From the NCBI RefSeq assembly GCF_043290135.1, contig NC_134710.1, positions 250,902,092 through 250,966,091 on the forward strand: 64,000 nt of DNA, read 5' to 3'. Within the stretch, counting starts at the first letter, position 1. Each line of letters begins with the position of its first letter. Under the pieces are notes generated by a model. It was not told the origin of the DNA and made no database searches. It saw nothing but the letters and a program-made list of their open reading frames with translations. Below, one piece after another: positions 52,801 to 63,454 of the stretch. The position numbers and the translations under genes are program-made. The DNA comes from Rhipicephalus microplus. Its lineage: Eukaryota; Arthropoda; Arachnida; Ixodida; Ixodidae.

Positions 52801-53000
52801 ACAGTGGTTTGCCTGATCAACGTCTCCCTGCATAGATACCGCGAACAGGGCGTACAAACGATGCCAGAAAAAAGTTGACGCAGCTACCACTTACTCTGCT
52901 TTTGTTTTGTTTTACTGCAGATATTGGCAGCGTGGTATTGTTGTAGCACAGAATGGGGCATGTCAGCTAGCGCAAGCATTAGCGCAAAACCCAGCACGCA
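52801..53000. other. Non-coding spacer, nothing recognised
   Basis: About 200 bp without a recognisable element or coding frame. Confidence 0.4.
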
Positions 53001-53082
53001 AGTTTATCCAATAAAAAAAATAAAAGTTTATCCAATAAAAAAATAAAAGTTTATCCAATAAAAAATAAAAGTTTATCCAATC
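53001..53082 (+). repeat. Four short tandem units (~24 bp)
   Basis: AGTTTATCCA starts at 53001, 53025, 53049 and 53071, each but the last followed by ATAAAAAAATAAA-type spacer. Units differ only in A-run length, which suggests slippage. Confidence 0.85.
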
Positions 53083-53419
53083 CTAACCATAAAATGGTGA
53101 CGAGGGAGCTGCCATCACGGCACAGCACTGTCCCTTCGATACCATATGTATAGACGGCGTCAGCTTCGCAGGGCGTCTCTTCGTTTTGTAGTGCTTTTAT
53201 GTGAGAGTAGTTTTTGGAGAAAGTTAGTTTCTAAACCACTGTGCCGTATTACTGACGCAATGGCTTTTTGAGCTGTTCATTCCAAAATGAAACACGGCAG
53301 CGGCGCACGCGCGTGTTCTCCGAGTGGTACACTGCGACCGGTCGTCTGGGCTGAGCTGTGTCGCTACTTTTCGCCAGGTGCTCTTTTTCGGAGCACCACC
53401 TATCCAGCGCTGGTCCCCC
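53083..53419. other. Non-coding stretch before a SINE tail
   Basis: No domain. It may include the diverged 5' half of the SINE whose tail follows, but I could not find A and B boxes. Confidence 0.4.
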
Positions 53420-53507
53420 ATACGGTGAATGACGGCGACGACCACGTCGACGCCGGCGGCGAATTGCAGCCGATACTGTCCATTTAATTGCTAGCGCAAT
53501 AAAAGGC
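53420..53507 (+). mobile_element. SINE tail remnant
   Basis: The segment GACGCCGGCGGCGAATTGCA, then TTAATTGCTAGCGCAATAAA, resembles the ends of the SINEs at 55005-55205 (GACGCCGACGGCGGAATTTC ... GCTATCACGTTAAAA) and 33231-33875. The tRNA-like part is not visible. Confidence 0.5.
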
Positions 53508-54108
53508 AACCGTCCCGGTTGAAAGATCAACTCGAGATTGGGAGGCGCCGTAGTATATGCATGGGAGAGGCGCACGGCGAGAGGGAAAATCGGCTTTGGG
53601 AGGGGATACCAATAGAGGGTAGCGCAGGAGAGATCGAAAAGAGGGATTATCGTGATTTCGATAACCAAACGCGTCCAACTCCGCTTTTACAGCATCGTTT
53701 CGAAAAATTCTCATGGCTCCGTGTTCGTCGTACACTCGTGCGAAACTTCCCCACTACAACTGAATTTCGCCCATTTGGTCATTTTGGGGCCCTCCGGCGA
53801 TTTTTCGAGGTCAATGGATCTCAATGAAATTCTCTGGTGGATTTCATTTGCGCGTTCACGCCATTCATGCCAAATATCAGGCTTGACAGTTTCGCAGATT
53901 CTTTTAAAATGAACTTTATAGCTTGCCTTTAAACGCTTGCCAGAATTAATCGCAACATTGTGTGCGAGACATTGATTCTTGCAAAGTGAAAGTGACAGTA
54001 CTGATGTGCCACCGCAGTGTCTGCTTGTCTGCTGCGGATTCGTATGGGTTGGGCCAGCGCTTCCTTGGTTGAACGTGTGATTTCTTTTTCCGTGTTGGTG
54101 GGTGTGCG
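53508..54108. other. Non-coding stretch, possible 5' flank of a first exon
   Basis: No coding domain on either strand. The following bases hold a short ATG frame with a donor-like site. I see no TATA box. Confidence 0.35.
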
Positions 54109-54172
54109 ATGGGCGGCAAGTGGTGTTGCGTTGTGGGCCGCACACAATTAGCCGCATATTCACTGCAAGAAC
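54109..54172 (+). other. Possible short first coding exon (weak)
   Basis: An ATG at 54109 opens MGGKWCCVVGRTQLAAYSLQ and the frame meets GTAAGT at 54173, a strong donor-like site. The CCVVG start recalls the first exon of THAP-domain proteins, but the next Cys of the C2CH pattern is Arg and the rest does not match. A chance donor is quite possible. Confidence 0.2.
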
Positions 54173-54329
54173 GTAAGTGTTATCTCTGTAACTCTAGTAC
54201 ACCGCATGTAAGGTGTACTTAAGTGTGGCTCAAAAATGTAGGGAACTCAGACCTCGGGTATACTGTATACTTCACTTCTGTGTTGTCCTGGCAGTAGCTT
54301 GTGCAGCGGATGCTCTCTGTTGTTGATCG

Positions 54330-54800
54330 TCAGCAGCACTTCACAAAAGTCATGCCTAAGGCCTGTAATAAGCTTGACGATGTAACCGCGCCAACGTCTA
54401 TAAACGTTGGCAACCACCGAGGTATACACCAGGACGAAGAAAGTGGCAGACGGAGACGTCTCGTACTCCAATAAACACCCCAGGTCTCCGTCAACGTCTT
54501 TATTAACATTGAAGCCTCCTCTTCACCTTCCACATAAGAAAATTTGATTTCTTTCAGCCTTGGAATCTCCAATTTTAAGGCCTTCGCTAAGGGAGGTATG
54601 TGAGCCGAAATTCGCATGACACGAGCCAGCAACGCTGGCCACTAGATCTGCTTTTAATTCACGACCCAAAAGAATCTCACCAAGCTTATTTTTTATACGC
54701 CGGCGGAACAACATGGCACAAGCGCCCACAAGAGGATCAAAAATTGGGGAACCCTTTAGCTTCGCCTGTAAGAGTTGAACGCGATACCCGGCAGATGGAC
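54330..54800 (-). pseudogene. Broken frame with death-domain-like segment
   Basis: Two overlapping frames (54729-54523, then 54632-54330) join to give GACAMLFRRRIKNKLGEILL, an ELKADLVASVAG segment and then LAKALKLEIPRLKEIKFSY, ending near TLTETWGV. The last part fits the spacing of a death domain (LA..L.L...I..I......ML..L...WG). A one-base shift near 54620 breaks it. It may be a pseudogene of a host adaptor or a domain carried by a transposon. No other domain was recognised, so the call rests on a weak motif. Confidence 0.35.
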
Positions 54801-55004
54801 ATTGTTATCAACCTTTAGAGCTGTTTCAATGTTCCTGTGTGTTTTTAGCGACCCCGGTCTTTTTTGACGTAGTTTGATGGCCTCCCTAATGCGCCTACAA
54901 ATCGCCTAATGGGCGCGTTCTCGTCGTGACACATATCGAACAAAATACGTTAAGGAGACTCATTCCATTATGTGACATTTATGTAGCGTTTTTTCCCGAA
55001 GCAG
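54801..55004. other. Non-coding spacer
   Basis: Short non-coding bases between the death-like fragment and the SINE. Nothing recognised. Confidence 0.4.
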
Positions 55005-55205
55005 GCGCGAGTAAGATCGTGGCTTTGTGGTGAAACACCTGCTTGCCACGCGAATGGGCCGGGTTCGATCCTCACTAGGACCGAAAATTTTATTCTTTGT
55101 TTCATTTTATTCTTTCTCAATTTTTCACTGACAATCAATGGTGCTGACGCCGACGGCGGAATTTCTGTGACACGAGCTCTCTGACGCTATCACGTTAAAA
55201 GCCCG
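55005..55205 (+). mobile_element. tRNA-derived SINE
   Basis: GTGGCTTTGTGGTGAAACAC (55018-55037) corresponds to the tRNA D-arm region, an A box with one mismatch at the conserved A. GGGTTCGATCC (55068-55078) is a good B box/T-arm. The body carries GCTGACGCCGACGGCGGAAT. The end is GCTATCACGTTAAAA. This is the best preserved pol III promoter pair among the SINEs here. Confidence 0.75.
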
Positions 55206-55500
55206 AAACGAACAATCCCCACCGACTGGTGGTTAACACAACACACGGAGCGAATCATAACGAGCCAGCGACTCACCTTAGCGGACGCCTCGGACAGCTG
55301 TGGCCTCGGCTCAGCACTCACGGAGGAAAACCTTGGCGCGTCGCGCGCCCAGTATCACATCCCATCGCCCCGCCACTCCAAAAGCCCGTGGGCTCGTCTC
55401 ACCTCCATCCTTATCGGCTAGCCACGTTCTCTCTGGCCCCTCCAACGGCTTTTAGATGCGAATAGTCTTATGGCCGAGCTCAATCCGGTGTGCGGTGTCA
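55206..55500. other. GC-rich stretch after the SINE
   Basis: GC-rich, with CpG-containing words and no domain-bearing frame. Open frames here are chance. Confidence 0.4.
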
Positions 55501-55735
55501 CCATCCTTACAGCGCAGGTGTGCCCCTCCCCCTCTTTTTTCTCCTAAGATCCCCCTCTCTTTCCTCGCAACGCTGACGCAGGCAGCATCAGGTGGCCACG
55601 CCCGCTCCCTCCTTTTTCTCCTCTAGGCATCCCTCCCAGTAGCGTGTACACCCCCATTGCGCTGCACGTCCCCTCCCTCGTCTCTCTCCTTAATGCCGAC
55701 ACAGGCAGTATCTGCTTGCGAGTTTCTTGATGGAA
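55501..55735. repeat. CT-rich repeat pair, period ~122 bp
   Basis: GACGCAGGCAGCATC (near 55575) and GACACAGGCAGTATC (near 55697) are about 122 bp apart, each preceded by a CT-rich run (CCCTCTTTTTTCTCC and CCCTCGTCTCTCTCC). A third CT-rich run with CTCCTCTAGGCATCC lies between them. This looks like two to three diverged tandem units. Confidence 0.5.
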
Positions 55736-56817
55736 AAACAGACTGCTCGCGTGACCGCCCCGTGCATATCGGTACTGGATCTTCACCTCCAAAGTTGTGC
55801 TGAAGAAAGATTTCTCCTGAGCGTTGTTGAACAATGAAAATTCGCAGTGTGCGCATTAGCTAAAAGAGGAGTGCGGATCTATGTGTCCAATCGGAGTATT
55901 TTCTATCTCTTTGCCCATTATCAGCGATTGGCTTGTCCCTGTAGGAAAACACTAGTCCATCACTGCGTGCTTTGCGCTTCCTCAGGTTTCTCTCCTGCGC
56001 GACGCCTCGATGAGCACCAGCGTCAACGCCACCGCCAGTGCAAGCGTAAGCGCCCGCTGCTCCGCATCTACACATGGTTCCCTTTAGTGGAAGATGGTGT
56101 AATTTTTTCCAACGCTGCCACTCGTCACGTGCAAGGGCAAAGCCGCTTGTGCCACCTTGGCGCCTGAATCCAACGTGCCTGCTGCATATAAGGGCCCATC
56201 GGCCAGTAAAACTTAACGATGTGGTCCAGAGCAACGGGGATGGCTTTGGCATTCAGCACGCCTTCAAAGGTTACTTGTTCAATTTGTTTGTCAGGACATA
56301 ACTGCATAACGCCTTGCGCCAGAATGAACGGTGTCGTTTCGATAGTCGATTTTGTAAAAAGCAAGGATTTATACGTTTCGTTGGTGAAGCCAGAACTCAC
56401 TTATTCGATGGAATTTTCCTGTATTTGTTTGCACGTAGGAGATAAAGTTATTATTGAGCCACGGTAGGTGATTGTCATCGCCCCTAAAAGTGGGAAAATG
56501 AAATACAAAATAGCTGCTCAAGGGAAGGTGTGCTCATTACTTGTATAAGTGATCTCACTTGCGGCCTCCAACGAGTCCCAGGACCAAAGGCACCTGAAGC
56601 TCTCTGCTTGCAAAACAGGTGGAGTGTTGTTTATCTCTCTCTCGCACACTGATTGTGGTAAGCACTTTATTGCCCCTGTTTTATGCCTCGTTATCAGATT
56701 TTTCTGCATTTTTACCGAGTTTCAGCTGGTATTATCAACGAGCATATGCGTATCTATGGTATGGTGCGAGCCCTCTGATAATATTAGTTTCTTAAAACGA
56801 GACGACTCCAACACCGT
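55736..56817. other. Unassigned stretch, no gene supported
   Basis: About 1.08 kb. A minus-strand frame (56400-56125, 91 codons) and a plus-strand frame (56219-56467) overlap, and neither shows a domain I know. A TATA-like CATATAAGGGC lies near 56185. No element signature was seen. Confidence 0.35.
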
Positions 56818-57362
56818 TTGAGCATGGTCAGAAAACGCTGTGTATCGGTAGTTGAGGCTCCCGAGAACACACCAGCCAAATATTATATATCAGCACATGG
56901 CCTGGAATTCACAATAAACCCTCAAATTCAAATAAATATTGCTTTCAATTCCCGCGAAATGACACAAGTTTACAGCCATTGTATAAGCTGCTGGCTGATT
57001 TGAGCATGGCTTGCTTGGTAGTTACTGGGGCTGCCGCGGGAGGCCGTGGCTTGTCCACGTGTGCGCGAGCGATCACGCTGAAAAAGCCACGTATTCAAAT
57101 GAAAAAAAAAGAAAAGTGCTCTGGGTCACGAGACACGCGTGACGTATTTTCTTTCTCCGTGCCATGCCTGCCTGCTTAGCTTCCAGCGTTTTCGTAAGGA
57201 TGAAAGAAGAGAGACTGCAATTGTAGCTTGGTACAAATCTTTGTAACTCTGTCGTACTAAACAGATTATAAAATGTTTTGCTGGAATGAATTCGCGGAGC
57301 AATAAGCTTCTTTAGTGAATCCTTTCCATGGCAACTTAAAAAAAGTTGCAGAGCCCCTTTGA
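56818..57362. mobile_element. MITE copy 2 (inverted relative to copy 1)
   Basis: Compared with the reverse complement of 23079-23653, long stretches match, for example GAATTCACAATAAA, CCGCGGGAGGCCG, CTTGTCCACG, GCGATCAC and CTGCTTAGCTTC. The right end keeps GCAGAGCCCCTTT, matching the terminal repeat (CAGGGCTCCTTT). The left terminal repeat is lost. It is non-coding; the apparent frames 56818-57003 and 56979-57179 are part of the repeat. Confidence 0.7.
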
Positions 57363-57689
57363 ATATTCACCCTCTCCCCTCCACGTCGACAAACAATATA
57401 CTGCAATTTTACATTGAGCAACAGTTGTGTACCGTGTACTTGGCGCAGGAGATGCAAAGTGAGTATTGCTGTGCCCTACTACTGATGTGTGGTGAAACAT
57501 ACCGAGAAACTTCTCCATTGCTTTTCCAATGGGTGAGAAGGCCGCAAGGACAATATTGCGCACGTGCAGCCTAGCCCGGCCGTTGCTCACGATGTTCAAA
57601 TCATCCAACGGCCGTAGACTTTGGTATATAGCACAGTTAGGTATATGACATTTACTGTAGAAAGGCAATGCGGTTAGTTCTAGCTGACC
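57363..57689. other. Non-coding stretch between MITE copies
   Basis: About 330 bp with no signature recognised. Confidence 0.4.
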
Positions 57690-57790
57690 CTGAAAATGAG
57701 TAGGCGAGCCTCGACTACAGAGTTGCAGTGTTTTCCGACCATGCTAAGAGTATTGCAGGGCCGCTTTATTAGCCGAAAAAAAGTTTCTTT
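57690..57790 (-). mobile_element. MITE copy 3, end fragment
   Basis: On the minus strand GCGGCCCTGCAATACTCTTA, then GCATGGTCGGAAAACACTGC and GTCGAGGCTCGCC match the first ~95 bp of copy 1 read from its right end. The rest of the element is missing. Confidence 0.5.
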
Positions 57791-58924
57791 GATCTCTAGC
57801 CTAAGGCAATAAAATTTAGCAGTTTCTATAGGCCTTGCCATTGATTGCATATTTGATATAAGTGGTAAGAACACTACAATTGAGAAAAAGATCTATAAAA
57901 AAGCATGTTACATTGAAGGTAAGTTGCACTAAAGGACAACGCGATCGTAAAGTGACCATGTTTAACTAGTGACCATATGTTGGTTCATAACTACAGCTTA
58001 GCTGCCATGTAACAGATCTTTTTTTTACTTCAATTGATCGTGTTCTTCCTATTTTTAAGTTTAGTGTACTCCACTCCCCTTCGCGTTGCTGAGTAAGCAT
58101 ACTATGCTGGCTGTCAGCGGACAGCTGCATGTGGTTGAATGCAGTCTAGTAGGGTTCGCATTTCTTGTTGACTCAGGCTAGTACCTGCTTGTGGGTAATT
58201 TAAATAAACACGTGCAAAGTTGGTAATGTTGTCTACATGTTCTTCGCGTCCTTGCAGCGTGTACTTATCGCTGGACGCATCGCTACGACGTACAAACACG
58301 TGCAAACACACATAGCGGTAGAACGTAAATTAAAACAAAATTTCTTATTTAAAACAAAAAGCATTCTGATAAAGCTTCCTCAATGAGCAGCCAATTAAGG
58401 TTGCTAGTTAATGTGCTATTGCTGAAGTCACGACAAAACATGCACAAAAACGAACTTTCGTTGAACTTTGTCACCACCTGTACCGAAATATAGTTCTCGA
58501 AATGTTGATCTACACAGTAAAGCTTTCTGGCAGTACACTAATAAAAACTATCACATTTCACTGAATATCACCTTTCTATAAAAAATCCCCCATACGGGCC
58601 ACCTAGCTTGAATTCCAGTCCGCATAAACAAAACCCCGAAAGCGTGAAAGTTTCTAAAGGGTATTTTAAATGAAAATAATACTACCATGGTTTCAAAGGA
58701 AAAAAAATGTCCTTACTTAATTTAGAAAGCACGAATTTTCGGACAACTTGTTCTACGAGCCACTGTTTCAAGCTCTCCTAAATATTCGCAAGCGGCCAGG
58801 GGTACTGACAACTTTTTTCACAAAAAATATTTTATAAGAAGACTTTCTGCTTTAGGTAGATAGATATGTGTGAATATTTTCAAGCAAATCGCACATAGTC
58901 AAGCGCCAAGTTTTGGATGGATGG
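57791..58924. other. AT-rich non-coding stretch
   Basis: About 1.1 kb, very AT-rich with A-runs and only short frames. Nothing recognised. Confidence 0.4.
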
Positions 58925-59051
58925 ACACACACACACACACATACAACACACACATACAACACACACACAATACACACACACACAACACACACACATGCGT
59001 ACGCACGTGTGTTTGTGTGTATACGTACGCAAGCGCGTGCGTGTGTGTGTA
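58925..59051. repeat. (CA)n/(GT)n-type microsatellite
   Basis: Imperfect ACAC runs with CATACA interruptions (58925-58995) change into GTGT runs (59006-59051). The region is nearly self-complementary and could fold. It generates artificial Thr/His-rich frames. Confidence 0.85.
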
Positions 59052-59307
59052 AAATTTTGACGTTTTTTTATGTGCGCGAAGGCACCACTAGGCTGATTGT
59101 GTACTTTAATAAAGATTAAAATTGAGGGCTTCTGCCGAGTTCTTCGCACAGGACGGAAGGCATTTGTGTGATGTTCAAAATATTTTAGCAGAATGGTACA
59201 CTTTTTGGAGTAGCACAGTAAAAGGGAGGCCCGTGTGCGATAAAATACGTTGCTCTTTCTGCACGAGACCTTTGTCTGTATTTCACTATATATAGGTCAT
59301 CTTTTAG

Positions 59308-59585
59308 GCACACAGAGCGAGCCCATGGCCGTGTACCGAAGCTATCGCATAAGCACCATATACGATCACCCTGGGAATCGCCCCGTGCGAGTTGCCCCGT
59401 CCCCGAAGTGCATACCGGAAACTTCGCCCTTGCTGCCCCAGTCGCAGGCACTGGATGGCACTCTGGGGAAGGATGTACGTGCTTTTGGCCTCTCGACGCT
59501 TAACCATGTGCTCACACAGAGGCAGCCGGTGTTTCCTATATTATACTTCATTCAAGTCGCCCTGCATGCCACGCTCAGGCGCGAG
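59308..59585 (+). CDS. Candidate host exon, function unknown
   Basis: A frame of 87 codons from an ATG at 59325 runs without stops to a GTAATT donor-like site at 59586. It is preceded by a pyrimidine-containing acceptor, CATCTTTTAG, ending at 59307. GC content rises within exactly these limits, unlike the AT-rich flanks. The protein begins MAVYRSYRISTIYDHPGN and has a hydrophobic stretch near its end (VFPILYFIQVAL). I recognise no family. The open frame extends to 59624 if the donor is not used. It could still be chance or part of an unknown repeat. Confidence 0.35.
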
Positions 59586-59624
59586 GTAATTCGCAAAAAA
59601 TTAGTAACGATTGTTGAGATTTGA

Positions 59625-59822
59625 ACCACAATATGATTATGGGGGAGAGCAGGGCTTGGAAAATGATGAGAATCTGGTGTTCATTTAACGGGCACCTAAG
59701 TCACACTGGCCTCTATAGCATTACGCTTCCTTCGAAAACGCGGCCGCCATGGTCGGGATTTGCTCCCACGACCTTCAGGCCATCAGTCGAGTACCATGAC
59801 CACTAGACAACCGTGGCGGGTC
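59625..59822 (-). mobile_element. tRNA-derived SINE, well preserved
   Basis: On the minus strand GGTTGTCTAGTGGTCATGG is a tRNA-like A-box region (59793-59812) and GTGGGAGCAAATCCCGACC (59752-59770) is a decayed B box/T-arm. The body continues GGCGGCCGCGTTTTCGAAGG and ends GTTAAATGAACACCAGATTC and CATAATCATATTGTGG. This head-body-end order is one I associate with abundant ixodid tick SINEs. Confidence 0.75.
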
Positions 59823-60656
59823 GTAAAATTTTAAGGCGGGTGAGTATTGAAAAAGCAGACTCGATTCGAGAAACTTATATTTTGATTTTCTCGAATATTG
59901 AATTATGGTATAGCATATATATGATGTAAAAGAGGCGAATACTCAAACGAATTCTAATATTAGAACAAGTAACGAGTTTCTCATAAGTTTCCCACATTTA
60001 CCATAAAACGCCTCTTATACGTACCCATTTTGAACCAACAATTACAAAACCTTAATTGCGATAAATCCTGGACCGATGCTTCATATTTGGCTTGGTATAT
60101 ATGCCCTAGTGTATCGCCCACAGTAAAATTTCAAGGCTGCCATGACTTGTCGCTCCATTATGGTCAACTCCATCCCTGAATTATACACGCGCCCACGCTA
60201 TATACATTGTTCCGCAAGAGGCCTTCCGCCGCTTATGCAAAGTGCGCAAAAAGGCCTATTTCAACTTCGGCAAGTGCCAATGGCGTTGCCGTCACAGATA
60301 AGCACCGCAGTCAAGAGTTCGATGGAATCCGGTCTGGTGGAGGAGTAACATGGGCGAAAAAGCGTGCTGCGCCGAACAAAGTCAAAATATAGTTTGACTA
60401 AGAAACAAACTGGCTCCCGCAGAGGAGTGTTGTTCGCAAATGATAACGGTCAACGAGCTCCCTTAAGAGAGTTGAAATCTCTTTTCACGCGATATCGTTA
60501 AAGAGCTTGTTTCGGAGAGACTCCAGTGTCGACGTCAGCATCGTTGTGAGGGAAAAATTATAATCTTCTCTACGACAAAAAAAGAAGATGCAAACGAAAA
60601 ATTGGCCCCGTATCTGCACGGTAATCTGCAAATGTCGTCGAAAGACGATAGTCTTG
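59823..60656. other. Non-coding stretch, nothing recognised
   Basis: About 830 bp, AT-rich at first. Short frames (60142-60348, 60207-60392) lack domains. No element signature. Confidence 0.4.
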
Positions 60657-61216
60657 GTGCGGAGAGAGTGAACAAAACATTTATTTGATGTTCTGCGCAA
60701 GAAAATCGGTGAATGTTATTCTGGAGGCGCTGCGTCAGAAAGCCTCGAGCGTGCAGCGGAGGCGAATGAGTGCATCAAATCACGCCACACGCGAGACGTG
60801 AGCGCCATCTGACAGTTTTCTTCAAAAACAAAGCGCGTGGCTCTGAGACGAGTGTGCGCGCCCGTCTCAAAGGTGATAAAGTGTAGAACGCAAGGCGACG
60901 GGTAGGTGCCACCCCCATCTCGTTTTAGCAAAGCATTGGAAACACTCTCTTGTTCATGCAAGCGTTGCATGGTCAGCGCCGCGTGATAAGCGCTACGGTC
61001 CTTAAAATTACTTATGTATGCCTTTTCTAGTAAAAGACGCACATGCAGAATATTAACTTGTTGTTATGGTGCCCCAGACATGCGCGATAATGGCTTTTTA
61101 TTCGACAAATGCACAAGTATAAACGCTGAATCTTGAGCAACATTTGTGGCCGCTGCAAATGGGGTAGACCATCTCAAGTACCCGATGCTGTTAAAAGTGG
61201 ACAAACAGACAAATGT

Positions 61217-61253
<37 letters not shown>

Positions 61254-61300
61254 AATTTTTGCGTCGAAGGTCTCCAAGAAAGACTAACGTCTTGAATAAA
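60657..61300 (+). repeat. Left arm of a large inverted repeat (element AB)
   Basis: About 640 bp that recur inverted at 62281-63290. Matching landmarks: TTGCGCAGAACAT/ATGTTCTGTGCAA, GGAGGCGCTGCG, AAGTGTAGAACGCAAGGCGA, TTACTTATGTATGCC, GCACAAGTAT, the (CAGA)n tract and GAAAGACTA. The AB sequence includes a CpG-rich first third and an (AGAC)n microsatellite (61218-61250). No coding content. Confidence 0.75.
61218..61250 (+). repeat. (CAGA)n microsatellite in the left arm
   Basis: Eight CAGA units. The counterpart (TCTG)n in the right arm is at 62331-62385, about 14 units. Confidence 0.9.
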
Positions 61301-61739
<439 letters not shown>

Positions 61740-61849
61740 GTAGCCGCCTACGACATTTAGCTCTCCTAGCTGTTTCAATAATGGTATGAACAGCGAAATT
61801 GGTATGGCCTAATATAACTGTATGGTGAGAATAACTATCCTAATATGAT

Positions 61850-62190
61850 AATTATGCCACGCCTGTCTTGTAAAACATGACTACATAACAAGCTCATGAT
61901 GCACTCGTGGCTGTTTTGCTAGCTTCACAAATACCAAATTGGGTATCACATGAGGTGAATAGACGACGAAGGTGTACAAATGACACGTCCAAACATAATA
62001 ATCACGATATGCGTGTCATGTAAAACATGGCTACATGCCACACTCAGAGCGCGTCCGTGGCCGTTTTCATAGCTCCAGATATACCAAAGTTTGTATTACG
62101 TGACGTGAATAGACAACGAAGGTAAAAGATACGTCGAAACATCATAATCATGGCATGGAAGTCATGTACGGCATAATTTACGTCCACGTC
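61850..62190 (-). repeat. ~148-bp tandem units, copy 2 array
   Basis: Minus-strand landmarks TTTGGTATATCTGGAGCTA (about 62078-62096) and AATTTGGTATTTGTGAAGCTA (near 61935) are about 150 bp apart, with CATGTTTTACATGACACGCA blocks between. These match the units at 20400-21190. Confidence 0.75.
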
Positions 62191-62280
62191 GTAAAGTTGA
62201 GCTGATTTTAAAGTGACATATCAACCTTCCTTATTCGCGCTTCGCGTATCATTGATTCCCACTGTACGTGGGATATACCG

Positions 62281-62330
62281 ATTTTTAACGACGATAGTCT
62301 TTCTCTGGGACCTTTGACGCAAAACATTTG

Positions 62331-62384
<54 letters not shown>

Positions 62385-63290
62385 ATGTCCCCCTGAAATG
62401 ATTCTGGAAATGGTCAAAATCCAACCCCATCCGCAGTGCCCACCAATATTGTTCAAGTTTTGACATTCATACTTGTGCAATCCTCGATTAAAAAGCAAAT
62501 ATTGAGCATATCTCTGGCACAAAATCAACAAGCCAAAATTCTCTGATGTGTCTCATTATACTAGAGCAGGCATACATAAGTAATTCTTAGGAGAGTAGCG
62601 TTCATCACGCTGTGCTGTGACAAGTGATTCTTAAGAGAGAAAATAAAATAAAAGTGAACCCCGTAACTGTCTGCATCATGGTGCGACACCTCAACAGTAG
62701 CTCACGAGAGAGGGGGGTAAGGAGAGATTAAAAGGATAGAATTAAAAACATAGAGATAGAGAGAAAAGAAGGAGAGAGCATGGCGCAGGGACAGCAACAC
62801 CCAGAAGCAAGGAGAAGATAGAAAATGTGGACATGGTCGCAGAAGTCCGAGGATGGGGCACCACTCGGCGAGAGCTCTTGTCGGTGTCAGGAGATGGCGT
62901 AGGGTGAGCCAGTCGGCCAGAGCTGCGCTGTCGTCGGAGATCACTGGGGCAGAACCACTTGGCACGAAATCCAGAGAGCGAGTCCGCTGTGCTGACAATA
63001 CAACGCTGTGCACGAAAAGGCAAGTGTTTTGAACGCTTTGCTAAGACGACACGGTGGTGGCACCTACACGCCGTCTTGCGTTCTACACCTTATCGCCTCC
63101 GACACGGGCGCGCACGCCGCGCGCTTCGTTTTCTAAGATAACTGCCGGATAGCACTTTTGTCTCACGTGCCTAGATGCGCTCGTTCACCTTTGCTGCGCG
63201 CATCAAGGCACTTTTGCGAGCGCCTCCAGAACACCACCGTTTTTCTTGCACAGAACATGAAATAAACGTTTTACTCACTGTCTCCAGATG
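62281..63290 (-). repeat. Right arm of the large inverted repeat (element AB)
   Basis: The inverted counterpart of 60657-61300, longer because a 367-bp LINE fragment is inserted at 62618-62984. Its (TCTG)n tract at 62331-62385 corresponds to the (CAGA)n of the left arm. By eye the arms are about 75-80% alike, so this is not a recent hairpin. Confidence 0.75.
62618..62984 (-). mobile_element. LINE 3' fragment with 10-bp target duplication
   Basis: CGCTGTGCTG flanks the segment on both sides (62608-62617, 62985-62994). The left arm of the inverted repeat lacks it. The minus strand reads like a LINE 3' UTR, ending TTCACTTTTATTTTATTTTC and AAGAATCACTTGTCA. No catalytic domain is included. Confidence 0.75.
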
Positions 63291-63454
63291 CCGTAGAGGG
63301 TAAAAATCAATTGCGGTGAGTTTCATTGAAATGCGCGTATAGTGGAGCAACTCACTCCTCCGAGATAGCGGGCGCGCAGAAACACGCCTCGCGCCCGTCA
63401 TTTCAAAGGCGACGGGTTGGATAAGTTAGTTCGCAGTTTCCCAGTTAGGAGCGC
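63291..63454. other. Spacer between inverted repeat and LTR
   Basis: About 160 bp, nothing recognised. Confidence 0.4.

Noticed and set aside
56125..56467. Overlapping frames of 91 and 82 codons on opposite strands
   Set aside because: Each lacks a known domain. Overlap on opposite strands argues that at most one is real, and I could not choose.
58870..59149. His/Thr-rich frames near the CA repeat
   Set aside because: Produced by the dinucleotide tract on both strands at once.
59740..59822. Genuine tRNA gene
   Set aside because: A and B boxes exist, but the cloverleaf is incomplete and it continues into a SINE body, so it is a tRNA-derived SINE. The same applies at 55018-55078 and 33690-33760.
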